A stretch of DNA of 64,000 bases. It comes from Litoditis marina (taxonomy: Eukaryota > Nematoda > Chromadorea > Rhabditida > Rhabditidae). The notes under the pieces were generated by a model, which did not search any database, had not been told where the DNA came from, and saw nothing but the letters and a program-made list of their open reading frames with translations. The stretch is taken from positions 20,968,487 to 21,032,486 of the forward strand of contig OZ038437.1 in the NCBI GenBank assembly GCA_964036275.1. Reading direction: 5' to 3'. Positions 34,342 through 44,535 of this stretch are shown piece after piece (position 1 is the first letter of the stretch; the number at the start of each line of letters is the position of its first letter). Position numbers and translations under genes: made by a program.

Positions 34342-34982
34342 GTGTGCAGTTCGATCCCGTTTCTTACCGCTAACAACTTGACAATAATTACGTGTATTGA
34401 AATCAAAGTACAACTAATTGCTGGTCATTTCATGTTGTCAACTTCACAGAGATTCAATCTCAAACACAGACGCTTTTCATGCTGAGTCAAAATGTACTTC
34501 TTTCATTCATTTACACTGAAAACAAATCAATTCAACATCTTTATTTGGGTCCCAATAGCAGAATTTAGAGGCAGAAAAAAGTTGTGTCGCGTTTGTAGTC
34601 TGAACTCAGGGATTTGTGATGGAATCGATAACTCAAACGGAACTCTGAATGTGGTCATCTGCAATAATTTGAGTGTTTCGTTCTCGAATGATTATTCAAG
34701 AAAGAAACAACTAGTTTAAATTGTATCAATGGATTCGTTTAGTTTGAATAATTCATAATCGCGCTCTCGCGAATGTTTTATGGAAAAATTGGAGTTCTTG
34801 TTTCTCAGACAGAATGTTTTCCTTTTCTTTCTCTTCCTTTTCTTCTTTTTTTGAGCTTTTTCAGACTTTTACATAACCACGATTCAGAGAAGTTTTTCGC
34901 TTGTTGTTTTCGATTTTCATGGAAAATCAAGTTCTATAAACTTGATAGCAATAAAACACACCTCCTTGCGAAAAATAGGCTT

Positions 34983-37374
34983 TTACCAGGGAATATTCTC
35001 GAATCTTTCCGAGTCCAATTGCCAAACTTCGTTTATTGGCAGCGCGTAAGTTGTCCCCGCTTTGAAGTAGACCTCATACGGGGTCAGCATAGTACGGCCC
35101 TTCAAGTACAGATGTTTTGAATGAAAAGTATTATGAAATGTATTTAAAGTAAGCAGAGTAATAAGTGGAGGACCAAAACAAAGATGGGGGATCAACTCGA
35201 AGAGGTTTTTGGAGAACATTGGAGGAGAACTGCCAGGGAAGAGCGAACAACACAAAACGGCGAATTGTACTAGTTCTGATTCCCTAATAAATTATTGTAT
35301 TGTACTGTATTGTATAATACGAGTTACAGGAAATATTAAAGATGAACCTAAATGTAAAATAATGATGAGAGATATAAACTAATAAGCATTAAAAGCTTAC
35401 ACTGAATGTAGGCATTGATCTGGGCACTCTTCTCCGAGCTGTTTCCTTGTTCTGAAAAAAAACCATAGTTTTGTGCAGTGTAGAACTTTCAGGTAAATTG
35501 TTTTATATCTTGTTGATATTGTGAATAGTTTAAACTTCGCGATTTAGTTTTTCACATTGGTTACTACAATTACAGAAAACAGTGAATCTAAACGTCTGTT
35601 TGTTGGTAAGATAACTGGCCTAGAATATTCGAACGATTACTGTAGAAAGTCATCGATTGGTGAAACGGAGTTTACCAAAATTCATTTCAGATATAAAGTC
35701 TTGTAACAAAAATACTTGCATTTTTCATCAATTTTAACTAAAACTGGAGAGAAACCGATCTTTTTCGACGGAATTTGAGCCAAAATGCGGTAGCAAGTGT
35801 CAGTTCTTACTTGAATATAAACAGAATGCAACAACTAGCCTTGTAGTTTTCTACTGTAGGAGTGTGCGTAGGAATGAAAGTAATTATACGGTGTCTGATC
35901 TGTCAGATTCACACGGGTATGACTCTTCTCTCTCTCTCTACATATTTCAGCCAGTATTCTGCGATTGGCCTGAGTACGTAGAAGAACGATCCCGGCATCT
36001 TCATCCCATCCTGCGTCTCCTCAATCACTACGCTGTTTCTCTGCTCTTACATAGGATGTTAGAGACAAGAAATACAGGTGAAAAGGAGGCAAGGCGAGAG
36101 ACGCAAGATGGGATGACGGTGCCGAGATCTTCTAGCCTACGGACTCAGCTGTGAAAGAGCAAGAAGGTCAATAAGGCTGCGCAGACAGTTCTATGCAGTC
36201 TGCGTCTCTCTTATCTGCACAGTCTCTCATGGGACGACGTACCGGGGTGCAAGTGTGGTAGACTTCAAAGAATATTTCGAGGTATCCATCGTCGAGGACT
36301 CCGTCGTCCGCCGCATCAGCCCAAATGAATAAGTTCTTCGTTTCTCCCAGGTATATTCCCCAGTGCAAATATTTAGTGAGTTTGTCGTGGTGCGTCATCA
36401 AATCTCTCTGTCATTTCGATTAAGTTTAATATAACACATTATTCATATATGTATATATACATAATGTGGAGTGGTTTAGTGGTTGATGTGCCACCCACCA
36501 CTCGATGGATCACAGGTTCGCGCCCCACCACTGCCCAACCAACACTTTTGGTATTTCATTCATTTCAGTTTCAAAGGACTGCTTCGATAGAGGTTGATTT
36601 TATAGTTCTCCATCTTTCCTCCCATTTTAGCAATGAAAACCCACCATTGTACGCACGATTGTACTGTCTAAATTTGAATGTCATTCTATATTCGATGCAC
36701 AACGTATAAATAAATGTTTATATAACTATTACGCGAGTGTAATGGACCAGAAAAATAACGCTAAACCAAACCTCTTTCATACACTCAAAGGGTCACAGGT
36801 TCGATCGTCCCCAACACTTTCGGTATAGCATTACATTATTCGTTGAAAAAAACTGCTTTGATGGATGGTTGTTCTACACAGCCATGTAGTTCGCGAGAAT
36901 CGGATTTTGGCGACAAAACACAAAAAACCATTAACGAACCTCTTTCATATACATTCCAATTGAAACGTTTTGGTGTAGGTCGCATTTTACTTTAAGGCTG
37001 GCTGTTATTCTCATTTTATCCTGAGGAATCGCGGGTAGGCCAAAACTATCAGCGTAGGTCAAAACAATCAGGGAGGCTACCTATAACAGAAAAAATAGGT
37101 TCTGGAAATAAAATTATCAACTAACAGAGTTTGGATAGAAACAAAATATGTAGAATTAGTCGTCTGAACAAGACCTTTTCTGAAGTTTGAACGTCTCTGA
37201 AAATCTGTAATGATACTGTACGAGTCTCACTAGGAATACAGAATACTGTATTCCTGATACCAAAACGGAAGAAATGACTCAATTGTACACTTTGCTTATT
37301 TTTAACGGGCAGTCCTGTATTTTCACGTGTTTTAGCTGGAAAAACATCTGTCTCACCGTGATTAAGAGACGCAT
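34983..37374 (-). CDS. transthyretin-like secreted protein, paralogue 2 (163 aa, 5 exons)
   Basis: Exons are 37374-37357 (E0), 37080-36940 (E1), 36407-36243 (E2), 35451-35401 (E3) and 35099-34983 (E4a, stop TAA). All joins are phase 0. It is the most divergent complete copy. The signal region is MRLLIT-VASLIVLTYADS, then LPAIPQDKMRITA, Cys in VKCD, and in E2 F-I-W-A-D-A-A-D-D-G with VYHTCTP. E3 (NKETARRRVPRSMPTFS) is two codons longer than in the other copies. E4a is GRTMLTPYEVYFKAGTTYAL and ends ENIPW. The E1 acceptor is TTATAG and the E4a acceptor is a weak CTTGAAG. A MITE and two tRNA-like elements lie near E1-E2. Role: secreted beta-sandwich protein of unknown ligand, by family pattern. 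Confidence 0.72.
35510..35685 (+). repeat. dispersed 170-bp duplication, copy 1 of 2
   Basis: Contains TTTTTCACATTGGTTACTAC, AATTACAGAAAACAGTGAAT and GATTACTGTAGAAAGT. It is matched in the same order at 60690-60810. It lies upstream of E3 of paralogue 2 within the intron. Confidence 0.6.
35990..36123. mobile_element. CCCATCCTGCGTCTC-ended MITE, copy 1
   Basis: Inverted ends CATCCCATCCTGCGTCTCC and GAGAGACGCAAGATGGGATG. Copies at 49784-49911 and 53025-53157. It lies in intron 2 of paralogue 2. Confidence 0.7.
36176..36232. repeat. GAGAGACGCAGAC-family repeat fragment
   Basis: CAGTCTGCGTCTCTCTTATC followed by GCACAGTCTCTC, beside the donor of E2 of paralogue 2. Confidence 0.5.
36469..36620 (+). 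mobile_element. second tRNA-like repeat family, copy 1
   Basis: Box A-like TGGTTTAGTGGTTGATGTG near 36473-36491 and box B-like GGTTCGCGCCCC near 36513 are followed by CAACACTTTTGGTATTTCATTC and a tail (GGACTGCTTCGATAGAGG). The tail is shared with 36790-36870. The spacing fits a tRNA-derived promoter. It lies in intron 1 of paralogue 2, antisense. Confidence 0.5.
36740..36890 (+). mobile_element. second tRNA-like repeat family, copy 2
   Basis: GGGTCACAGGTTCGATCG, CCCCAACACTTTCGGTAT and AACTGCTTTGATGGATGG parallel the copy at 36469-36620. Box A is degenerate. It lies next to a duplicated ACCTCTTTCATA(T)AC phrase that also marks the E1 donor side of paralogue 2. Confidence 0.45.
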
Positions 37375-38165
37375 CTTGTACCAGAAGATTGAAAAATTTT
37401 CCCCGTTTCTGAGAGTCTGAAGATTCACTTCTGTTCAGATGGAAAGTTGAGGAGAACAAAATTTTTAACATGTCTCAAACTTTGGATATGAGTCTATATT
37501 TACATGCTGGAACTACTCAGTCAGTATCCATCATTTGGATATGAAACAAAATAATTGTTTGAGGGGATAAAAAAAACATTTTGTAACATTGTAAAACATG
37601 CAAAAAAAAATGAAGACAAAAACTATATATTTTCATCGTTGAATGCCGTATATGAACGCATTTTTAAGTGCATTTTGCATATATGCGTTGTTCATCATTT
37701 CCATTAAACTTTTACATTAAAAGTATTTGTGAATGAATATTTTATCTAAAATATTATAAATCGCTTGAAATTTCCATTTCCATTCAAGCAATAAGGGTTT
37801 TCAATGTACTTGATTGAGTATTCATTCGAAAATGGCTTGTAATTGTGTTTGACAAAAGTCAAGTGTTTCACACTTTCCTTTTTGGAAAATACTCGATCCT
37901 CTCGAACACTATGATAGGTAAACTTTTGTCTATTCCACCAAGACTTTGACAGCGTGCCAAGGAGGTTTTAGATAAATGTTTTGTCTGAAACAGTTCTTTT
38001 CGGAAAGGGGCCCTGCCCATTGTATGCTGATGTAACAGAAAAGAACCATGTGCTTATTCAACGTGCCATTTTCAACGTCGATCGGTCTTTCAACTAGATC
38101 GACTCTGAATGAATGTTAATTCGATTGTTTTCAATGTGTTTTTCGAATAACTTCTTCATGTTAAG

Positions 38166-38252
38166 TCAACACCAGAAAACCGAATCAAAGTGAATATCTT
38201 TATTCTTCACACCAATAAAATGCAGGTGTTGCACACGGATGATCGTAATAAT
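38166..38252 (-). CDS. alternative last exon (E4b) of paralogue 3
   Basis: A CTTCCAG acceptor is followed by 28 codons and TGA, in the same phase as E4a. The peptide (IITIIRVQHLHFIGVKNKDI and so on) aligns without gaps to E4b of paralogue 4 (50843-50929), which is also 87 nt long. Differences are mostly conservative (F/L, V/I, D/E, Q/E), which argues for a translated exon. It contains AATAAA within its codons, so it could instead be 3' UTR of E4a transcripts. E4a lies 273 bp upstream, so inclusion would be mutually exclusive. Confidence 0.5.
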   Translation of the reverse strand: MITIIRVQHLHFIGVKNKDIHFDSVFWC

Positions 38253-38525
38253 CTGGAAGTACACAAAGTTATTCTGCACATAATCCCGGCCAAATTCATA
38301 ACAACATGACTCACTGGACGCAAAATTGATAAAAATAGATACTGTGTGAGGTGTCAACGTTCACATAATTGTAGCCTATAGTTTAACATCATTCTTACTA
38401 AGACTCCTACAGATCTTCGCACGTTTTGAATCCGTTCTTAAAATAAAGAAGAAAAAATATTTCCTGTTCAATTACTCGTTACTTTGCGATTAATGCACCG
38501 AACAAAACCAATCCTCCCACCATTT

Positions 38526-41213
38526 TCAATGTTTCTGGAATTCTTTGCTGTCCAAATTCCAAACAGTGGCTTCTTTTTCTTGCATATCCAAGGCATAGGT
38601 TGTGTAGCGTTTGAAATCCACCGTAAAGGGCGACAAACTGTCCTGAATTGTGTCTATCATGTTCACGAATATGGTAAATTGATAAAGAATTGAGTGACAT
38701 ATCAGCAGATAAGTTTCCTCACGAATCGAACCTTTCTCATTTCTGTATTCTTCCGCGGGCAACGGTTTCAAGTTGTGTTTAAGCAGGACGATTGTATGAA
38801 CCGACCCCGTGTCAACGGTTACTTGAACTGCATTTGAAAAATGTGTTGCAGTTTTCAGGACTGAAGGACTGAACCAGATAATCGTCATTCTTTAAGTGCG
38901 TATTATCGTTAGATGAATGAACATTCTAGGCAGTTTTTTTACGAGACTTTTCGAACTTTTCAAGTTCAAGTTCATCATTGTTAGAGAACTAGATAATTTC
39001 CAATAGTAATTTGTTTGTAATTAGTAAATTAGTAATAAAAACGGAATAAAAATTAAAACTTAGATTCACTTCGCCGGGCTTTTGAGGGGCATCGATTGTG
39101 ATCCATTCCTTGTTCTGAAATTATTTGGGATAAATAATAATAAATAATAATAATCCTTTCACGGCAACTATTTCAGCCGTGTGTTACTTTATTCATACTA
39201 TAACAACTCATGAACCGTATCAGACGACTCAGGAAATGAGAGAAACTCCCGAGAACCTAGCCCCTGACTTTCAGCTAATTCTGAATTCAACTGGCAAAAT
39301 ATAGGGATGCCCAATTTACAGAAGTTTGGAGCTCGTCGGAATCGAGACTGCGAGCAAAAGATTGGTAGCTGCGCGCTAACCACTACGTTACGACAGCTCA
39401 CTTCCGCTAAGGTTTCGAATCGAAGTCATGTGTTCGTACACAGCGAAAACTGAGATACACAGTACCCTCCCGCCTTTTCTTCAGCGACGAATGTCGTGAA
39501 ATCACGATATCATGAGGGCGTGGCGCCGAACAGGCACAAGCTATGTGAGCATGATAGAGAGAGGCGCGATGCCTCAGAGTTTATAGATCGCACAATGCGA
39601 AAGACAAGTTGATACCAGAGGACTTTTGTTATATTATATATTTCTGTGTATTCTTCGTATTATTGTATATTATTCTGTTATATTCAATGTATGTAATGAA
39701 CTAGTGTGGAAAGGAGTCTTCGGTTATAACTCACACACTTACACTATAAAACAACGACTATATGATTACAACCTTCACCGAAAACGATATCATATACTCC
39801 GTTTCTCCAATCGATGATCTGCTACAGTAACCCGTTTAATATTCGAGAGCCTTTTTCCAATGGATAATTCAATAGTTTGTTTTCAAAAAAATACGAAACC
39901 AAAACTTGAAAACTAAAAAAATGAAGGCTAAAGCATGGAAAAGCACAGACATTTAATCATGTGTGTGCTCTTTAATTTTGACGACTCACCGGCGTACAAT
40001 TGTGTTTCACCTTGAAAAACACCTCGAGTAAAGTGTCTCTACGAAATAGATCAATATTTCCATCATCCACAGTATCTCCCCACACAAAAACTTTCTTCGC
40101 CTTCTTTTTCTTTGACTGAAACTTCCAAACTTTCCCGATTCTCTCATCCGTCGACCAGAAATCGCTCTGGAATGTCAGCAGAACTGTGTGAAACTACTAC
40201 AGGTGTTTTTATGTTGACAATGTCCTCCCGATGCGGCGATCCTCATTGAAGCAGGACGATTGCCTGATTAAATTAGCTTAATTGACGCAAGATTTGCCCG
40301 TACAGGATTGAAGTAGGCTGATTATGTTGACCGATCCCGTGTCAACGGTCCTTTAAACTGCAATTGAAAAATGTATTGCAGTTTAAAGGACTGAGGTGTT
40401 ATGATTGGACCACATAATCGTCCTTCCATGAGAGCATGCTTCTGATGTACCGGCAAGATGCCAACTGTTGTGAACGCATCGTTGGCGACTCCTACTATAG
40501 TGTTTTTATTTACTACTATCGGACTCGCGAAAAGTTATCTGATTTATTCAAGGATTTGTTACTCAAGTCGCCGAATCACCTATAACATCACCCGTGTTAC
40601 CTCAACGTAATGAAAATGTTCGAGCGACCGAAACAAAACTCGAGTCGAAAAGGAAACGCGAATTGGAAAACCGTGGGAATACATCAGTTGGTAGCAATTT
40701 GCTGTAAATGAACAACCTTGAAAGTTGAAATCCGAAAATTGGTACGAGAAATTTTTAACAAATGTTGCATGTGCACTAGGTTTATATGCCTTTATAAAAC
40801 TGTTCTTACTGACCTCTTTCAGCTGGATTTCAGCTTCGTATTTTTTGTGAAGACCACATTTCAGGGCGAATTTGGCGGTAATTCTCATTTTGTCCGGAGG
40901 GATCGGAGGCAGATTTTTCTTTCTCGCACGGGTCAGCACAACTAGCGAAACGAGCTGAACATAGAGAATTAGTTTTTTTTTTAAATGATGCTTGAATGAA
41001 TACATCTCCGGTGATGTAACTATAATTTTTTTCTGATTCTCAAGCCAGGATGCACCAAATTCAAGCACGTGATAGCCATTTCGCTTTTGTTATGGGCATC
41101 GGTGTCATCTTCACGTGTTTTCACGTGTTTTCACGTGATCACATTTCAGTGTAAATCATATCTTCACGTTTTTCTGCGTGTTAACATTACCTTACCATGA
41201 TTAACAGACGCAT
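38526..41213 (-). CDS. transthyretin-like secreted protein, paralogue 3 (165 aa, 5 exons)
   Basis: Exons are 41213-41196 (E0), 40954-40814 (E1), 40166-39990 (E2), 39114-39070 (E3) and 38642-38526 (E4a, stop TGA). All joins are phase 0. The signal peptide is MRLLIM-LVSLVVLTRA. The body carries NLPPIPPDKMRITAK, Cys39 (LKCG), DERIGKVWKFQ, KKVFVWGDTVDDG and VKHNCTP with Cys110. E3 is NKEWITIDAPQKPGE. E4a has FKRYTTYALDM and ends ATVWNLDSKEFQKH. An in-frame ATG 12 nt upstream (MWCG-) could be used instead. It is the only copy in which both last-exon types (4a here, 4b at 38166-38252) are intact. Two copies of a 110-bp inverted-repeat element lie in introns 2 and 3. Role by family: secreted beta-sandwich protein, ligand unknown. 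Confidence 0.8.
38785..38889. mobile_element. GGACGATTATGTGGACC-ended MITE, copy 1
   Basis: Inverted ends GCAGGACGATTGTATG and CAGATAATCGTCATTC enclose AACTGCATTTGAAAAATG and TTGCAGTTTTCAGGACTG. Diverged. It lies between E3 and E4a of paralogue 3. Confidence 0.65.
39331..39492 (-). mobile_element. tRNA-derived SINE-like element, copy 6
   Basis: Plus reading: GTCGGAATCGAGACTGCGAG, GCGCGCTAACCACTACG (box A complement), CAGTACCCTCCCGCC. It lies in intron 2 of paralogue 3. Confidence 0.7.
40252..40424. mobile_element. GGACGATTATGTGGACC-ended MITE, copy 2 (with extra sequence)
   Basis: GCAGGACGATT at the left and CACATAATCGTCCTTC at the right, with the full core GTGTCAACGGTCCTTTAAAC and ATTGCAGTTTAAAGGACTG. 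About 60 extra bases sit near the left end. It lies in intron 1 of paralogue 3. Confidence 0.7.
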
Positions 41214-41229
41214 CCCGCACCACATCCAG

Positions 41230-41985
41230 GGTTTGTCGGAATTCTGTAAGATGTGCACGTTTTACAACCAAACGGCCTTCAATACCGTCTCAGAAACGAT
41301 ACAATGTTCTCAACAAAATCTAGGAGGGTTTCCTTTCATCGAAATATAGAATTTCGTGTTTTTGTGTACACGGTTCGATGAAATCAAACGAGTTATGAAT
41401 AAGTGAAAAACTGAAAAGAGGTGAATACGTGAATACACAAACACTTAGAAATTTGTCATTAGGTAAGCAATGTAATAATAAAGACAAAAACTTGTGGTTC
41501 GACCGGTTGAACCCGCAACCATCAACCTTTTGCCTAAAATATAAAATTCACTAGTTTGTCCTAATATATATGTATGGGAAGATAAAAAGCGATTTCAATC
41601 AGAATACTGTATGTATTTATTTACATATGCCAAGTGTCGGTTCCATTTTCATAAGAACCCTATCAAAAATTCATGATGCATTCATAATTCACTACATTAA
41701 CATCTTTGGTTTCAGGCCAGGCGATGTTTATGATGCATTTTATCAAATGTCAAGGTTACTGTTTACTCTCCAAATATACTCAAATTAAATATTACAGTAA
41801 CATTTTTTCATACGAACCATATTCTTACTACAATATGTATATGGAACATGAGGAAATGTCCTTAGTTGTAAATTTTGTCGTAGCTCGTCCTAAAATGATG
41901 ATGTGTTTCACGTATTCCAACAAACTTTATATTGGAGAACCAACATAGAGAAACTGAGTGAATTTAACATAACAACTATTTTATG
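41230..41985. other. upstream spacer of paralogue 3, no gene seen
   Basis: AT-rich sequence with short open frames only (for example 41570-41788 and 41706-41948). No family repeat was recognised apart from the 5' leader of paralogue 3. Confidence 0.4.
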
Positions 41986-42003
41986 CTGCTAAAAAGATAA
42001 CAA

Positions 42004-42320
42004 CATGTACTCTACTTCAACTACGAGAGAGATCTCATGATTTGAACCCTGAGATATAGAACGTCTCATTTTCACTGAGACCCATTGGCAGCGTGCAAGA
42101 TTTTCGAAAGTCATTTCGGAGAGAAAATAGAAGTATTTTGAAGATTGGTTCTGTTTACGTATTCTTATAAAACCGAACAACTGGTAACGGAGATTTAGAA
42201 ACTACATAGTGGTGAAAAAATGCCTGAAAAATTCCTTGGCACGCTGCCAAGTCTCAGTGGAAAAGGCCGGAACTATACATCTCACGTCTCATGAGCTAAA
42301 GTGGTTATGGTCTCTCGCAT
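42004..42320. mobile_element. palindromic element with TTGGCA...GTGCCAA motifs
   Basis: GAGATCTCATGA...TTCACTGAGACCCATTGGCA at 42025-42095 is mirrored by TTGGCACGCTGCCAAG and TCTCAGTGGAAAA ... CTCATGAG at 42235-42300. Related single arms occur near 51045, 57890-57935 and 60385-60410. Confidence 0.55.
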
Positions 42321-42411
42321 ATTTTCACCCACAATTTCCACTGAATTTACAAATAAACTCATCAACCTTCCACAATGGGCGCAGATATTCCCTAATCATT
42401 TATGTATTACA

Positions 42412-42490
42412 TTATGAACGAGAGAGCACGCAGGTCATAGAGACACAGACTTTCTGCGTGTCGTCGACCTACATGCTCTCTCGTCTTTTT
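42412..42490. repeat. GAGAGACGCAGAC-family hairpin
   Basis: GAACGAGAGA-GCACGCAGGT at 42416-42435 is mirrored by GACCTACATGCTCTCTCG at 42466-42483, giving a hairpin of about 65 nt. Confidence 0.6.
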
Positions 42491-43003
42491 AGCCCGTACT
42501 GTTCATTTAAAGATTGACTCATGGCAATTATTATTTCGATGCCAAACGAATAGAAAACAATCCTATCCGGAATCTAGACCTTTGGAAATGTATAAATCAA
42601 AACTGAATGGAGTGTGAATCGCATTCAATTGAAACTGTCTCATTTTCGCAGGGTTTAGGAACAAAAAAAAACGCAAAAATGTTGCACAGGTAGTACAAAA
42701 CAAGCGAAAGGTTTCACAATTCACTCTAAGGAAACAGAGATTGATTGAGAGGTTTATCTTTGGGAGATGTCGAGTTTGATTGACAAATAAAGTGAAGAAC
42801 ATAAAAACCGGACGACATTATTTTTGGTTTATCATAAACTGAAAAATTCGAATTCCGCTCATGACGGTATGTTTTGCAGTTTTTGTGGCATTGAAAGAAT
42901 AATGAGCATGAATGAGTCAATCTGATGATGAAAAACAATTCAAATCAAGCATAGTATTAATATGTCACTCCTCAGACATACATTCGCCAAATGCTGCAAT
43001 TCT

Positions 43004-44034
43004 TTTTTTTTATTTATTTATTTAATACGCTCGAGGCGCGCTAAATGAGAAAAAAACATATATGAAGAGAAATGCATACATAGGTTGATGTCTGATTAGC
43101 AAACTTGCATTGGGGCCAAATCAATATCAGTCGCACGAAGAGCAATATACAAACACAAACTACGTGACAATTGTGACAAATCTGTTGAATATTAGCCAAA
43201 AATATAGCCAAAACAGTAAATTATTGGTGAAGACGGAAATTATACAATTCGAAGTAACGATCAGATACAAACTTTTGGTCCTTATAATGCAGTTTACGGA
43301 ATAAAGCATATAGGTCTGGAACATAGCCACCATTGTCCCAGATTTGGCGAAGACGTTTCACCATTTTATCATGAAAATCATCAAATTCGACAATATCTTC
43401 ACTAGCAAGGGATTCATCATCACTAGATTCTTCTGTGGGTACCTTTACAGGCGAAGTTGTTTCGGCGACGCTTTCTTTTGTTTCTGCGGGGGCTGGCGTA
43501 GTTTGTAGTGTGGTCGGAACAGCTGCGGTGGCATCTCGTTTGGCCTGTCTGGCGAGGAATCCGGCCCTTCGCTGCTCCGGAGTTTCGAACTTGCGAACAT
43601 GGAAAGTAGACAATGACGAATCACGTTTCATAGCATCAGATAGATCAATAAGACGGGGAAAGGGTACATCTTCTTTGATAGATATTTTGAGTGGACGTGG
43701 AGATTTATCTTGACGAAGTTTCCCCAAACGGTGAAGTATATTGATGGACAAAGGAGAGATAGAAATCAAATTGAAGATAGAATTCACCTTTTCAGTCGTA
43801 TTTGAGTCCTCTGGGAGACCGTAGATTCTAAGGCAACGGCGATCGTGGAAGCGCTGTATCTCCGATTGAATAATAGTGGGAATAGACAGAACAATGGTGT
43901 CGAGTTTCTTGTTGAGTGTTTTTATTTCACTCAAAATGGTGGAAAAATGGGTTCGAAGTGGTACCATTTTTAGACGAGGGGTTGGCATATCAATCAATCG
44001 GGAGGGGTCACCTCACACGACCGAGACAAGGGGT
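43004..44034 (-). mobile_element. ORF1-only non-LTR retroposon insertion with AATTC target duplication
   Basis: The minus-strand unit starts near 44034 with a short leader and carries the 255-codon ORF 43988-43221. It ends in a tail TATTAAATAAATAAATAAAA, then A-rich sequence, at about 43025-43004. The flanks read GCAATTC at the left and GGAATTCAC at the right. Removing the unit restores the ...CTGCAATTTGATACGAGAAC... context seen uninterrupted near 26480-26515 (reverse) and 51630. This gives an AATTC duplication. No reverse transcriptase frame is present. Confidence 0.72.
43221..43988 (-). CDS. LINE ORF1-type RNA-binding protein (255 aa), intact
   Basis: A single uninterrupted frame from ATG 43988 to TAA 43221. 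The N-terminal 45 residues look coiled-coil (LSEIKTLNKKLDTIVLSIP). Then comes an RRM-like core typical of LINE ORF1 proteins: RCLRIYGLPEDSNTTEK, a helix, ILHRLGKLRQDK and RPLKISI. Next are a Ala/Pro/Thr linker (TTPAPAETKE) and an acidic stretch (EESSDDESLASEDIVEFDD). The C-terminus is DRYFELYNFRLHQ. In LINEs such proteins coat the transcript as RNA-binding chaperones. The intact frame, A-rich tail and short target duplication suggest recent retroposition in trans. A TTG three codons upstream is ignored. A host-domesticated gene is the alternative reading. Confidence 0.7.
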   Translation of the reverse strand: MPTPRLKMVPLRTHFSTILSEIKTLNKKLDTIVLSIPTIIQSEIQRFHDRRCLRIYGLPEDSNTTEKVNSIFNLISISPLSINILHRLGKLRQDKSPRPLKISIKEDVPFPRLIDLSDAMKRDSSLSTFHVRKFETPEQRRAGFLARQAKRDATAAVPTTLQTTPAPAETKESVAETTSPVKVPTEESSDDESLASEDIVEFDDFHDKMVKRLRQIWDNGGYVPDLYALFRKLHYKDQKFVSDRYFELYNFRLHQ

Positions 44035-44072
44035 GGACGGAATTCACTACGAGAACCAAAGAGCATGGAGAT

Positions 44073-44118
44073 CGTTTCGACGCAGTCTGCGTCTCTCTGA
44101 TCTGCGTTCTCTCTCGTT
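44073..44118. repeat. GAGAGACGCAGAC-family repeat
   Basis: GACGCAGTCTGCGTCTCTCTGATCTGCG followed by TTCTCTCTCGT, upstream of paralogue 4. The equivalent stands at 51660-51712 upstream of paralogue 5. Confidence 0.55.
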
Positions 44119-44535
44119 TGTGATTATATCTTCACATTGTTATTTCTACTAAATTTTTTCATTCACTACCAAAAATCGTCTGGAACTGTTCTCACACGAA
44201 TACCCGAAACTGCATCAAGAAATTAGAAACAAATTAAAAATACGTTTTTGTTTGGTATCTCTCAGTTCATTCAGTTTCACGGGAACTTTAATCAAATGAA
44301 GTGTTCAGATTTTTTGCAATACATATTAGAAAAATTGCGCAAGATGATCACAAAAATTAAAAATAAATCTCACAAATATTCGTGACCAAACTTATGAGAT
44401 CGCAGAAGTCTTCTCATTAATTCGAGTTTTATCAAAGTTAAAGTGGAAATTTTATTAACTACCTCTGCTTGAAATCTCTGAACAAAGAAATATGTTACAG
44501 AAAGCCGACAAGTCCACTGAGAACTGTGGTGCGGG

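Noticed and set aside
38526..38888. Continuous minus-strand frame reading through 38643-38888 as an extra coding part of paralogue 3
   Set aside because: 38785-38889 is a MITE, and the rest lacks homologues in the other copies. The conserved ATTCAG acceptor at 38645-38643 marks the true start of E4a.
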